A stretch of 64,000 bases of DNA, taken from Primulina eburnea (Eukaryota > Streptophyta > Magnoliopsida > Lamiales > Gesneriaceae). Under the pieces are notes generated by a model that saw only the letters and a program-made list of their open reading frames with translations, searched no databases and was not told the DNA's origin. The translations under genes were made by a program, and so were the position numbers. Position 1 is the stretch's first letter, and each line of letters opens with the position of its first letter. Shown here one piece after another: positions 1-11,723 of this stretch. The stretch is taken from positions 48,367,693-48,431,692 of the forward strand of contig NC_133103.1 in NCBI RefSeq assembly GCF_022965805.1, given 5' to 3'.

Positions 1-2212
1 CTGCATACGGACTCTCTGTACAACAGAATCAAATCCCCATTCCCAGTCTCGCAAAATGATTTTCTACTACGAAACGGTTGCAAAACAAATTTAGGACCCA
101 CAAACTCTATCACTAGGTGTTTCTGTTGATTTGCGTGCTCGCTCTTTTCTGCTTAAGCATCCTCGCTTCTGGGATTTTTTTTCTTGGGTTTGGGTTTTCG
201 ACAAGAAGATTGGTGAAGTTGGTATTGGGAAATTTCATGCTCTTTCTAAACTGGTAATGTGAGGTTTTTTAGTGGTTTCTTAGTTTGCTGGTTTACGGCT
301 TTTTTTATTTATTTATTTGTAGAAGATGATTGGCATTTGATTGTTGAATAAGTGTCTGAACTCTTCCTTCTTGGAAAACGTCGAGGCCCTTTCCAGTTGA
401 TAATCATTTTTGAGAGAAATTTGACAGAAGAAACTAGTTTAATGATCTGGGTAATTACTATAGGCTGCAGCTTTAGCCTACGTGCATGCAGAAAGAGGTG
501 TAAAGATTGTGGGCTAATTGATGGGAAATGGATGCTGTTTAATATATATATATATATATTCTATGAATGAATATCGATTTTATATTAGAGTCGACCATCG
601 TCCTCGGAATCAAAATTGGTTCTTGGTTTTGGTCAGTAACCACAACTGAAATTGAGTTACTAAATAGTTCAGCTCATAATTTGTTTGAAGTTTTAAGATC
701 TTGAATATACACACCTTAGTTAATTTATATTATTTGACTTGATTTTGGTATATTAGATTTGAGCCTTTTTTTAAATCTTTTTAAACAGAAATGAAATAGC
801 GTTACCAAATATTTGAACCGCGGTTATTTTCTTCTTCACTAACAGTTAAAATTTAAAGAAAGACTCAACTTTTGTTTCAAATCTATGGGAATCCAAATTA
901 TCAAGAAACTGGATCAATTCCTGTTCTGTCATCTATTGATTGTTGAAATCGAAATGAGGTTTAGATGGTGTTTTTTTGGGTATCCCCCCACTGTGAATCT
1001 TTCTCGAGTCCAACGCCTGGGAATAAAGCTGGCATTTTTTCCCAGTTATTACTTGCCACACCACTCACAATCAATACAAAGCTGACACACAGAATTCCTT
1101 CAGGTGTTCCCTTTTGAAATTGCCATGAAATCTCTTAAGGGGGAACACTTTGCCTGTTATTAAATGCCTCATTTTAAATTTCTTGGATTCTGCATTTGAT
1201 CATTATTGGATTTTTTGTGTTCATAAATATTTAGCCCTAACATTTTTGTGTTAAAGACCATAGGTTGACACTTTTCTAGCATGTTCCATGTGAATGAAAT
1301 TTAGAGTATTTTGGATTATTATCATAGTTCAATCATTGCTCCCGTGTTCGTGCGATGTATAAAAAAACCAATTCTTTGATTTAGGAAGATCATGATTTGT
1401 GGGCAGTCAATAAGTTAGCATCTGGTGGGGCTGGTGGCTTTTTTGAGGTTAAGAATTTTGAAGTCAGGCCCAAGTTAATTTCTTTATGATGTTTTTAATA
1501 GTCATAATTTTTCGTCTCCAAGGCCGATGACTCGTATCAAGATCAGGATGAGATCTTTGCAATAAATTTTCGTTTCTCTTTTATCTACAACACTTTTAAT
1601 TAGGTTGGGCTGCCCGGCAGGCCTAAAAAAACAATCCAACTATGAGTTAAACTTGGGCTGGAAGTCTCATCCCATTCAAAGCCCGATTTGATGCACTAGC
1701 ACTTCAATAGTCCAAGTAATGAAACTGATTCAGTTGAATCAGTCTCATCTCATGAATGATTGTAGCAAAAAGTATAAGCAACCACGAGATGGATGTCTGC
1801 TTCAAGTTTCAAGTTACACATTTAATTTTTCTAAAAAAAGAATTTTTATTTTCAGAAAATAAGATTTTAGGGGGGGTGTACATATATACTATTCTATATC
1901 ATATGCTGCTTCCTATTCAAAATTCTTGGTTCATCCTGTCATATATTTTCCGCTTATGTGTTCTCAAGTGATGAAGTTGCAATTTATGGCATTTGCTTGA
2001 AATACAGCTCCTTGACCAGTCAGTCTATGATTATTGATTACTTGTACAGTTGGTTTACAACTCTTCCATTAGATTATACGAAGTAGTTTTTCTTAGAATC
2101 ATCTAAAGTAATTTACATGACAACAACAGGGTATTTTAGAAAATTTTTCATCTAATTTATTTCATAAACGCAGGCTTACCTTGATATCTGAAGTGCATCT
2201 GCTATCCTAAAG
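1..2212 (+). other. Upstream region and likely 5' UTR with intron of the LRR receptor kinase
   Basis: No convincing protein-coding gene lies here; the open frames are short and look like nothing known. A plausible 5'-UTR intron runs from a GT after position 253 (context CTG|GTAATGTGAG) to an AG at 2172-2173 (context AAACGCAG|GCTTACC), about 40 bases before the kinase ATG. The first 250 bases are pyrimidine-rich, as plant leaders often are. This is inferred from splice-like signals only. The alternative is that the whole stretch is promoter and the transcript starts close to 2213. Confidence 0.35.
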
Positions 2213-5200
2213 ATGCTCCTAACTACAAATGCTTGTTGGAAATCTTCTTGCGTTCTTCTCCTCATTATGCTCGTCTGCTGCATTTCGGAACTGTCTTCAA
2301 GTGCCATTTTACTCAATGATACTGACTTATTGAATGATCTAAGAAACTCCCTAGTTGATAAACAAGAGATTCTCCCGAGTTGGTTTGATCCGGAGACTTT
2401 TCCGTGCAAATGGGCCGGAATAAAGTGTGATGGTTTAGTAGTAAGCCATATAGAATTGCCATGTAAAAATAAATCACCTCATAACCTTCCATTGCCTAGG
2501 AAAATTGGTGAGTTTCGATCTCTCAAATATCTTAACCTCAGCCGCTGTGCTTTCACTGGTGAAATTTATCAAGAATTTTGGGACTTAGAGAATTTAGAGG
2601 TTCTTGATCTGAGTGACAATAGATTAACTGGAGTGCTGCCTCCAAGCATCGCTAAACTGAAATATCTGAAGCAACTTGTTCTTGATGACAATGGTTTTTC
2701 GGGAACTTTACCATCTACAATTGGTCTACTCACTGAGCTTAAGGAACTATCTCTGCATTCAAATTCTTTTTCGGGAAATCTCCCAAAAGAACTTGGTAAC
2801 CTTCAGCAAATGGAGTCTCTTGATATCAGCAACAACGTTTTCTCTGGGAGTCTTCCATTGAGTTTAGCTAATCTTACAAGGCTTTTGTACTTCAGTGCTC
2901 GACAGAACAAATTTTCGGGTAGTTTGTTTGCAGAAATTGGGAAACTACAGATGCTTCGAATTCTTGATTTTGCATGGAATTTTCTTACTGGGACCATACC
3001 ATCTTCGATTGGCAATCTGACAAATCTTGAAGTACTTGATCTTCAGAATTGCAGGTTCAAAGGAAATGTTCCTGAAGAAATTTCAATGCTGAGTCACTTG
3101 AGTTACTTGAATCTAGCCCAGAATACTTTTGATGGAGAATTGCCTGCAAGTATTGGGAGGCTGATCAATCTAGTTTATCTCATTGCTCCAAACTCGGGGT
3201 TGCATGGAACCATACCTTCTGGTTTGGGAAACTGCAAGAATTTAAAGATAATAAATCTGTCTTTTAATTCATTTTCTGGTCACTTACCCTCTGATCTTGT
3301 AGGACTAGAGTCCATCAGTTCACTTCTCCTTGACTCAAACCACTTGTCAGGTCCAGTGCCCGGGTGGATTTCCGAGTGGAGAAAAGCCGAGTCTATTGTG
3401 CTCTCACAGAACCTTTTTACTGGGAATTTACCACTACTACGTCTTCCTTCACTGACCCTTTTAGATGTAAGTGCCAACAAGCTATTTGGTAAAATATCTT
3501 CAGATATATGCAGTGCTCGGTCGCTGGCAACTCTTTCACTGTCCAGAAACAAATTCTCTGGTAGTATAGGTGATGCTTTCAGTGCCTGTTATAGCCTCAC
3601 AGATTTGATATTGTCTGACAATGAAATCTCGGGTGAAATACCAGCCTATTTTGGGAAACTTGGACTGATAATTTTGGAACTCTCAAAAAACAAATTGCAC
3701 GGTAGAATTCCAGATCAACTCTGGGAGTCCAAAACACTTATGGAGATCTCATTAAGCGATAATTTACTTGAAGGGACAATATCAAGTGCAGTTTCTATCG
3801 TCCTGACGCTTGAAAGACTGCAACTTGATAGTAATTTGTTTGAAGGCAACATCCCTTCTAGCATTGGAAAGCTTAAAAACCTGACTAATTTATCTTTACA
3901 TGGTAATAAGTTAACTGGAAGTATACCATCGGAAGTATTTAAGTGTTCAAACCTCGTATCTTTGGATCTCGGTGCAAATGGGCTGACAGGTGAAATTCCA
4001 AAATCCATATCTGAACTGAAGTTGTTAGACAACTTAGTCCTCTCAGACAATCATTTATCTGGGTTCATACCCGAGGAGATTTGTTCCGGTTTCCAGAGAG
4101 TGTCTTTACCAGACTCGGAGTTCGTTCAACATTATGGCATGCTTGATCTGTCTCGCAATGACCTTGAGGGGCCGATTCCCGAATCAATCAGGAACTGCAT
4201 CGTTATCACAGAACTACTTTTTCAGGGAAACAAGCTCAATGGGAGTATCCCTGATGGGTTGGCTTCACTTGTTAATTTAACTTTACTTGACTTGTCATCC
4301 AATAATTTATCAGGTTCCCTCGATTCTCAGTTTTTCTCAATGAAAAATCTTCAAGGTGTCGTACTTTCTCATAACAACATTCGAGGGTCGATTCCTGATA
4401 ATATAGGGTTGACAATGCCAAATCTAGCCAAGCTTGATCTCTCAGATAATGTCTTAACAGGTCCATTGCCAGCTTCACTATTCCGTATTAAAACTTTGTC
4501 CTATTTGGATGTCAGTTCAAATTATTTGTCCGGCTCGATTTCGTTCAGCCTTGGAAGTATCAGTTCTCTCCTGGTCTTTAATGCCAGCAACAACAAATTC
4601 TCTGGTTTCCTTGATGATTCAATCTCAAATCTAACATCTCTCTCTGTATTGGACCTTCACAACAACACATTCACAGGAAAATTGCCTGTTTCTCTTGCAA
4701 CACTTGATGCATTGACGTATCTTGACATATCAGAAAACAAGTTTCAATATGATTTTCCCTGTAAAATTTGTGACATAGAAGGCCTCGCTTTTGCAAATTT
4801 CTCCAGCAACAGTTTCTCTACGGGCTTTCCAGCCTCTTGCGCTGAGGCAAAGTCATGTTTTCTTGGCCTACCTATGCTACCTTCTAGGAAAATTTATTCG
4901 TCCACTTCAATTGGGCGTCGTTCTTCATTGTTAGCTGTTGCTATTGGCGCGATAATCTTCTTGATCCTACTCTGTGGTCTTCTCAGATGGAAAATGCTGA
5001 AAAAGGACAGCACAGTTGTTGGCGGCTCCAATGGTAAGCCTGAGTCAGCTTCTAATGAGGGGCTTTTAGAAAAGAAAATAAAGGAGCCCTTGAGTATTAA
5101 TGTTGCCACCTTCGAGTATTCTCTGTTGCGGCTAAAAGCTGCTGATATTTTATCAGCAACTGAAAATTTTAGCAAGAGTAGTATCATTGGCGATGGTGGA

Positions 5201-6007
5201 TTCGGGACGGTATACAAAGCAAGGCTTCCCGATGGACGAACTATTGCTGTCAAAAGGCTTAATGGAGGCCATTTACATGGGGAACGCGAATTCTTGGCCG
5301 AAATGGAGACTATTGGAAAGGTAAAACACGACAACTTACTATCATTGCTTGGTTATTGTGTGTTCGCAGATGAGAGATTCTTGATATATGATTACATGGA
5401 AAATGGGAGCCTGGACTTTTGGCTGAGGAATCAGGCAGCTGCATTTGAAGGGCTCAACTGGGCTACTCGGATCAAGATTGCCTTGGGGTCTGCTAAGGGG
5501 CTTGCTTTTCTGCACCACGGGTTCGTTCCCCACATCATTCACAGAGATGTAAAGTCCAGTAACATATTGCTAGACAAAAACTTTGAACCTCGTGTCTCGG
5601 ATTTTGGCTTGGCTCGTATAATTAGTGCTTGCGAGAGCCATGTTTCGACCATTCTAGCGGGTACATTCGGTTACATACCCCCAGAATACGGCCAGAAAAT
5701 GGTGGCCACGACCAAGGGAGACGTTTACAGCTTTGGAGTGGTGATGCTCGAGCTCGTAACAGGACGAGCACCTATCGGACAAGCCGATGTTGAGGGAGGC
5801 AATCTTGTAGGATGGGTGAGATGGATGATTAAAAATGGCAGGGATTGTGAAATACTCGATCCCTTTTTGTCTCGTTTTTCATCTTTGAAGGATCAGATGT
5901 TGCGTGTTCTTGACATTGCAAGGTCATGCACACGCGACGAGCCGTGGATGCGGCCTACAATGATGGAGGTTGTTAAGCTGCTAAAAAAGGCCAAGATGGA
6001 GGATTGA
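2213..6007 (+). CDS. LRR receptor-like protein kinase, MSP1/EMS1-like
   Basis: One uninterrupted 1264-residue frame encodes a plasma-membrane receptor kinase. In order: a hydrophobic signal peptide (about residues 1-30), an N-terminal LRR cap with a CKWAGIKC motif near residue 65, a long run of plant-type LRRs (NxLSGxIP pattern) to about residue 880, a transmembrane helix at about 906-925, a juxtamembrane segment, and a Ser/Thr kinase domain from about 985 to the end. Kinase motifs are intact: glycine loop GDGGFG near 991, lysine 1014 in AVKRL, HRDVKSSN with aspartate 1112, and DFG from aspartate 1130. The HRD arginine marks an RD kinase. The kinase domain resembles Arabidopsis EMS1/EXS and rice MSP1, including the GTFGYIPPEYG activation segment. 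Those relatives bind small peptide ligands and act in anther cell fate, but this protein is more likely a paralogue with an unknown ligand. The ATG fits the signal peptide directly. Confidence 0.95.
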   Translation: MLLTTNACWKSSCVLLLIMLVCCISELSSSAILLNDTDLLNDLRNSLVDKQEILPSWFDPETFPCKWAGIKCDGLVVSHIELPCKNKSPHNLPLPRKIGEFRSLKYLNLSRCAFTGEIYQEFWDLENLEVLDLSDNRLTGVLPPSIAKLKYLKQLVLDDNGFSGTLPSTIGLLTELKELSLHSNSFSGNLPKELGNLQQMESLDISNNVFSGSLPLSLANLTRLLYFSARQNKFSGSLFAEIGKLQMLRILDFAWNFLTGTIPSSIGNLTNLEVLDLQNCRFKGNVPEEISMLSHLSYLNLAQNTFDGELPASIGRLINLVYLIAPNSGLHGTIPSGLGNCKNLKIINLSFNSFSGHLPSDLVGLESISSLLLDSNHLSGPVPGWISEWRKAESIVLSQNLFTGNLPLLRLPSLTLLDVSANKLFGKISSDICSARSLATLSLSRNKFSGSIGDAFSACYSLTDLILSDNEISGEIPAYFGKLGLIILELSKNKLHGRIPDQLWESKTLMEISLSDNLLEGTISSAVSIVLTLERLQLDSNLFEGNIPSSIGKLKNLTNLSLHGNKLTGSIPSEVFKCSNLVSLDLGANGLTGEIPKSISELKLLDNLVLSDNHLSGFIPEEICSGFQRVSLPDSEFVQHYGMLDLSRNDLEGPIPESIRNCIVITELLFQGNKLNGSIPDGLASLVNLTLLDLSSNNLSGSLDSQFFSMKNLQGVVLSHNNIRGSIPDNIGLTMPNLAKLDLSDNVLTGPLPASLFRIKTLSYLDVSSNYLSGSISFSLGSISSLLVFNASNNKFSGFLDDSISNLTSLSVLDLHNNTFTGKLPVSLATLDALTYLDISENKFQYDFPCKICDIEGLAFANFSSNSFSTGFPASCAEAKSCFLGLPMLPSRKIYSSTSIGRRSSLLAVAIGAIIFLILLCGLLRWKMLKKDSTVVGGSNGKPESASNEGLLEKKIKEPLSINVATFEYSLLRLKAADILSATENFSKSSIIGDGGFGTVYKARLPDGRTIAVKRLNGGHLHGEREFLAEMETIGKVKHDNLLSLLGYCVFADERFLIYDYMENGSLDFWLRNQAAAFEGLNWATRIKIALGSAKGLAFLHHGFVPHIIHRDVKSSNILLDKNFEPRVSDFGLARIISACESHVSTILAGTFGYIPPEYGQKMVATTKGDVYSFGVVMLELVTGRAPIGQADVEGGNLVGWVRWMIKNGRDCEILDPFLSRFSSLKDQMLRVLDIARSCTRDEPWMRPTMMEVVKLLKKAKMED

Positions 6008-6940
6008 TGTTGCTGATATCGATCCAAACTTGGTGTTTCTATCTCTTTTCTGTGAGGAGTATGAGAATCTTCTTCAATGTTTGGTAGGACTATAAAAGAA
6101 ATCTTACATTAGTTTACCTATGAATCCAAGTAAACTGGACAATCTTTCTTCCAATCTATATGGACTCCATGCCTCCATCTGTTCATATATTGAAGCTCCA
6201 CATTTTAAACTTTATTGTGTGCTAGTCTTGTGGGAGAAAATATTGCTAGTATTCAATGAAACTTTGTCACATTTCGAGTCGATGTCGATGGTTATGCTAC
6301 TCATCTTTGATCTTCTCTATGTTGACTGAAGGAAGAAAATGTTACGGGTGGGGTACATACAGTTTTAATCTAACGTATCAGACTTTATGTTTATCAATGA
6401 TGTGTCATTCATCTATTTGATGTGATCAAACATATCCAAATGCCTAAAAAACCGTAGTCTTGTTATCATTCATGAGAAAACTAACTTGCGTCTTTTTTTC
6501 GCCCCCTAGATGCTTGTGGTCGGAGAGGACATTTTATTAGTAAATAGAAACTATTGATTTAGAATTCATAGTATATAGCATCAGCTATTCATAACTCGCT
6601 CGTAATACATATAATTGAAATACAGTATTAATTTCCGATTACTTCTTTTCACGCAAACAATTTTTCTCGAGTCTGAAATTGGATAAATTGTTAATGAGAT
6701 TAGCCAAAAGGTCTACAAATAAATAAACAAAGTCAATATTTTAGTAATTTTTCAATTATTTATTGTGATTCTTTATTTGATATGTTATAATTCAAATATT
6801 TGTTACAAAACTTATAAAATTATTCATAATAAAAATAATTTATAAAATATGTTTAAAATTAATGTAGAGAATTGATAACTTAATTCCAAGGATTCAGTAA
6901 TCTCTCGGGCAAGGATATTAATAAGAAGGCAACAATTTAT

Positions 6941-7070
6941 GTGAGACGGTTTCACGGGTCGTATTTGTGAGACGGATATCTTATTTGGGTCATCCATGAA
7001 AAAAGTATTACTTTTTATGCTAAAAGTATTACTTTTTATTATGAATATGGGTAGGGTTGATCCGTCTCAC
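6941..7070 (+). mobile_element. MITE-like short repeat, copy A (3' end missing)
   Basis: It begins with GTGAGACGGTTTCAC and continues with the family's internal blocks, CTTATTTGGGTCATCCATGA and paired TATTACTTTTTATG motifs, then ends at CCGTCTCAC. The outer right-hand hairpin seen in other copies is absent. No coding capacity. Confidence 0.7.
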
Positions 7071-7439
7071 CACTCTAATAAGAAATAATTGATACACCAC
7101 GATACAATTGCAAAAGATAAAAATTTTAAAAATCTAAAATACATCGTAAATATACAATTATATAGACACACTCACACACAATGTTTCATATTTATGTTCT
7201 TTTGTTTGTGATTTTAGTCCTCTATTTTGTCTAATATCAATCTCGATATGCTATCTTGTTTTTTTTTCTTTTCGCAATTTTAATTTTAATTTTTTGCAAG
7301 ACATTGATATGGTTGAGGTGGTATCATGGGTAGAGCTTCAACGTCCCAATTTGGACAACTGCCTACACCCCGTAATCAAAATCAAACTTTTAATATATTT
7401 TCTATCTGATTTTGCCCTTACCACAAGAGTAGATCTTTT

Positions 7440-7592
7440 GTGAGACGATATCACGAATCTTTATCTGTAAGACGGGTCAATCCTATCGATGTTCACAATA
7501 AAAAATAACTCTGCATAAAAAGTAATACTTTTTCATGAATGATCTAAATAAGATATCTTTCTCACAAAATAGAACTCGTGAGACCGTCTCAC
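7440..7592 (-). mobile_element. MITE-like short repeat, copy B
   Basis: Same family in reverse orientation. It is bounded by GTGAGACGATATCAC on the left and GTGAGACCGTCTCAC on the right, with the TAATACTTTTTCATGA block inside. Both ends are self-complementary and also complementary to each other. Confidence 0.75.
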
Positions 7593-8107
7593 ACAAGTTT
7601 TTGCTCTACCACAATTATGAAGTACGTTATTTATTTAATTACTTATTCAATTTTGTTTGTATAATAATTAATATTTTAAATATTTAATTTAGAACATGCA
7701 AATCGGAATAATTGTGATTTGAGATTTTTTTTTAAAGATGGTTTATCATGGTTATAAAGGGTGATAGCATGAACCTATGTTTTTGTGTAAAAAGAATTTG
7801 TTTTGATTTTTTTAAAATATTAATTTTTAGATATTATAAGCACTGTCGTGTTTCTTTTTATCAACAATATTCATTTGATAAAGACTTTGTTTTGATTCAA
7901 TGGTTTTTTTTTTCTTCCTTTTTCTCTTGTCTTAACTTTTTTTTTTAATTTCATTGGGAAATCAATATACTTACAATATATTGATTTTTACTATTTTTTT
8001 ATTAATTATAATATATTATTGATTACACAAACAATTTCCTCAAAGAAACATATTATATTATAGTATTTTTGCATCATAGCTTCATATATTAATCTTCGCA
8101 AAAATCT

Positions 8108-8256
8108 GTATAAGACGGTCTCATGAGTCGTATTTTGTGATATGTATATATTTTATTTGGGCATCATTTTAAAAATATTACTTTTTATGCTAAGAGTATT
8201 ATTTTTCATTGTGAATATCGGTAGGGTTATCCGTCTCACATATAAGATCATCTCAC
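8108..8256 (+). mobile_element. MITE-like short repeat, copy C
   Basis: Forward-orientation copy starting at AAGACGGTCTCATGAG and ending near AAGATCATCTCAC. Internal blocks match copy A with scattered substitutions. Confidence 0.7.
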
Positions 8257-9106
8257 AAAAATCATACTCAAGAACTAAAGAGGAGACTTTCTCTAATCAT
8301 GTCGGTCAAAATGATCATTATATTCAAAACTACAATGTTAAATTATTAAATAATGTCTGATCATAAAAATTATTTTGTCGTTTGACTAATGACGTGTCTC
8401 TTATTGATTGGTCAAACTAGTAAAATTACTGTTTTGTCATGCATTAATTAACTATTAATTAATATATAAAAATCCACATGTATTTATGCTTTTCAATTAT
8501 TGAATGTCACATTAGGAATCATATAAAATTTAATATATCGGGAGTTTGGTATACATACGTATAATTAAGTTTATATTGATCCGATTCGATTATTAACCAG
8601 TGGATATTTTTAATTAGTAATAATATAGTTTGACCAATAATTGGGTGGGCTTTTTTTTAAAAAAAATTTAAAAATACTCGGATAATCGAGTTGGTTTGAT
8701 TTCACATTATGGTATTGATCACAAAATGTTTTTCACTTTTCCGATTAGGCTCTGATTTCAAGAAATATAGTTTAAATCTTGCCGTATATGTTGCACACCT
8801 ATCATGAACACTTATGTGAACACCTATGACGTGTCGCTCGTATATTGAACGTTCAATTTTTATATGTTTCAGCACATCTAACAGAAGAATGACACTTCAT
8901 CGATACTCACATTAGTATACACAATAAATCTTATCTAAATATTTATATGTTTTGACAAATATAATTTCTAAAATGTTAGAATCAGGCCGAGCTTCATTCT
9001 TACAGTCTAGCTCAATTGTATGAGTTGGGCTTTTCTTATTGAATCTTACAAATGGCCCTAAAATATTTTATGTTAGCTTCCCTAAAAAATTAGTAGTGGG
9101 TCTCAT

Positions 9107-9253
9107 GTGAGACCGTATCACGGATCATAACGGGTCAACCCTACTCATATTCACAATAAAAAATAATACTCTTAGCATAAAAAGTAATACTTTTTCATGG
9201 GTGACCCAAATAAGATATCTGTATCATAAATATAACCCGTGAGACCGTCTCAC
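9107..9253 (-). mobile_element. MITE-like short repeat, copy D
   Basis: Reverse-orientation copy bounded by GTGAGACCGTATCAC and GTGAGACCGTCTCAC. It is one of the better preserved copies. Confidence 0.75.
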
Positions 9254-9699
9254 ACAAGTTTTTGTCAAAAAGTAGGAAAGTTTAAAAAAATTATTATTTT
9301 TTAATAAATAAGGTTTTTATTTTGTAGTGTCACATAATTTATATGATAGATAAAATTAAAAAAATTAATATTTTCTCAGTCATATGATTAATCAATAAAT
9401 TAGGCATATAACTTTTGATCTTAAGCTAGGGACCAATATATGTTATAGATATATAAAATTGTTATGTAAATAGAAATACTCATTTTATTCCAAAAAAAAA
9501 AAAAATCACTCATTTTTCCATTGAGCGCGTGAGCTCACTTACCATTTTTTTAATATAGTTTCGAGCGATAAATTAACTTCTAAATTTAAAAAAATCTAAA
9601 ATTATTATATCGACATTTATTTATAGTTCATCTGAAACCTGACAACCAATCTGGACCGAAATAATTTGAAAATCCAATGTGAATAAAAGCAAAACTTGT

Positions 9700-9857
9700 G
9701 TGAGACAGTATCACATGTCGTATTTTGTGATACGAATATTTTATTTAGATCATTCATTAAAAAAATCTATATTTTATGCTAACAATATTATTTTTTATTG
9801 TGAATATTGATAGAGTTGACCCGTTCTCACATATAAAGATTTATGAGATTGTCTCAC
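9700..9857 (+). mobile_element. MITE-like short repeat, copy E
   Basis: Forward-orientation copy from GTGAGACAGTATCAC to ATGAGATTGTCTCAC, more diverged inside than copy D. Confidence 0.7.
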
Positions 9858-11467
9858 AAAAGACCTACTCTCGAATAAGATAATCGAACCTCAGGATTCG
9901 AGTGAAGTTTCCTCCCCTCTCGACCTAGCTGAAAAATTAAAACGTAGATGTGAGGTTTATTTTTATTTGAGAGTCCGTACTTTCACCTAACCAATAAACA
10001 AATCACACACAAAGTGAGGCATACACATGGTCTTGTACCGACATAATTTTAATATACTAATAAAATAAATAAAATCTAATTATTAAATAAAAAATAAAAT
10101 AAATAAATAAAATAAAATAAATAATTATTTAAAAAATTGGTAAGAGAGACTGTGCATTAATGATTGAAGTATCCATTGTAAGACAAACAATGCCAGTGGT
10201 AATGACAGAGTCATGTGCTAATGTTATATACCAAAATTCTTATCCATCACCGCCACCCCCCCTACCTTTTTTTTTTAAAAAAAAAAAAATTTAATCTTCC
10301 CTCCCATCACAAGAAATTTGAATTATTACCACCAAAAATTTATATAAAAAATAAATATAAAATTTTCGTGAGATATCTCATGTGTCAATTTTATGAAATG
10401 AATATCTAACTCGAATCGAGTCGAGAAATATATCACTTTTATAAAAAAAAAATCATTTCTGTTTCAAATATGGAAAGAATCGACATGTTTTGTGCAAGAA
10501 CGTATTTGTAGTATGCACAAAGATGACATTTATCAGAAAGTTTTTTTGCCCAAAAATTACTTTAGCATTTTCATATTCTACATTTTAATTATTGATTCAA
10601 GGTTAAAACATCTTGTCTCAGTGGCCATAATTTTTTGTCTCCTTAGATCATTGTGCTAAAAATAATTTTGAGATCATCTTTTTTAAAACAAAAATTTGTT
10701 TGTGTAGATGTTGAACTCAAATATTTGTAAGAATATTCTTTTTACATTAATGATTCCAATGTAATTTTATTATCTAATCTAAATACCATGTATTTCTTTT
10801 TATATATATAATATATATATATATATATATTTATCGAAATAAATTTTTTACCGATCACATTAAAAGTTTCTGGTTACATCACTGTTAATGAGTATAAATA
10901 TGTGAGACCGTTTTACAAAATACTTACTAAAAAACACAGATAACTGAGCGTCTTCGTATAACATTAAGATTGAACCACCATATATACATTGATGTTGAGT
11001 AAAACACAATTCAAATTATATGGTTAATAATTGTCATCTTTTATACTCTTTCAAGAAATATCAAGCGTCAAGTTTATAAACTCGCATGTTAATAAAGAAA
11101 ATTATCGATTTATTTTGATTTATTTAGGCGTCGTATATGATATTTTAGTCAATAGATTTCGCCGTAACTTCTACAACATAACATCACGTATTTTGATCGT
11201 TCTATAAACCTAAACTATATTATCGAAAATAATTCTTGAAATTATTCCAAATCGGTCCCGACTTATTTCTGTATTATGATTGCTTGAATTTTATTGAAGA
11301 GTGAAACAAAATTGAGGATAACACCAAATGGTTGTGTTCAAATCAAATATCAGATGAAATCTTTCATTTGTTCTTTCCTTGAAAATCAATGGCACCGGCT
11401 ACGCATCTCATCCACGCACAGATTTTTGTACATACATAGCTATACGAACATATACATACAATATACG

Positions 11468-11475
11468 TATAAAAG
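11468..11475 (+). promoter_or_regulatory. TATA box of the bHLH gene
   Basis: TATAAAAG lies about 250 bases before the bHLH ATG. A start of transcription about 30 bases downstream would give a 5' UTR of roughly 220 bases rich in pyrimidines, which is ordinary for plants. Prediction from the motif alone. Confidence 0.55.
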
Positions 11476-11723
11476 GTCAAACACTGTACATGTTTTTGGG
11501 TTCCCTTTATCTATCGCTGTTTCTTGCTTTCTCCTCACTTGCTCTCCTCCATTTTCCTCCGACTCTCTTTTCTGTCACAGCATTTCTCTCACCAATTCAC
11601 CAAAAAGATTGAACTAGAACCCACCTTTTCTTCCCTTTTGCCCCACTTCCCGCTTTCGAATTCGTTCCAAAAGTGGAAAGATTTCTCATTTCCCGTGCAG
11701 ATTTCTGTTTTTCAGACACTGTA

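Larger units (their letters stand above)
6008..11467. other. Intergenic region with short-repeat cluster, no gene seen
   Basis: The first few hundred bases are probably the 3' UTR of the receptor kinase. The rest is very AT-rich and holds only short, unconvincing frames. Its main content is five copies of a palindrome-ended short repeat, listed separately, plus homopolymer runs near 10265-10290 and an AT run near 10801-10831. Confidence 0.7.

Noticed and set aside
2176..5542. Several antisense and shifted open frames inside the receptor kinase gene
   Set aside because: They overlap a clear 1264-codon gene and have no recognisable motifs.
11673..11723. An upstream in-frame extension of the bHLH protein
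   Set aside because: It starts at GTG, not ATG. The first ATG, at 11724, gives a sensible N-terminus.
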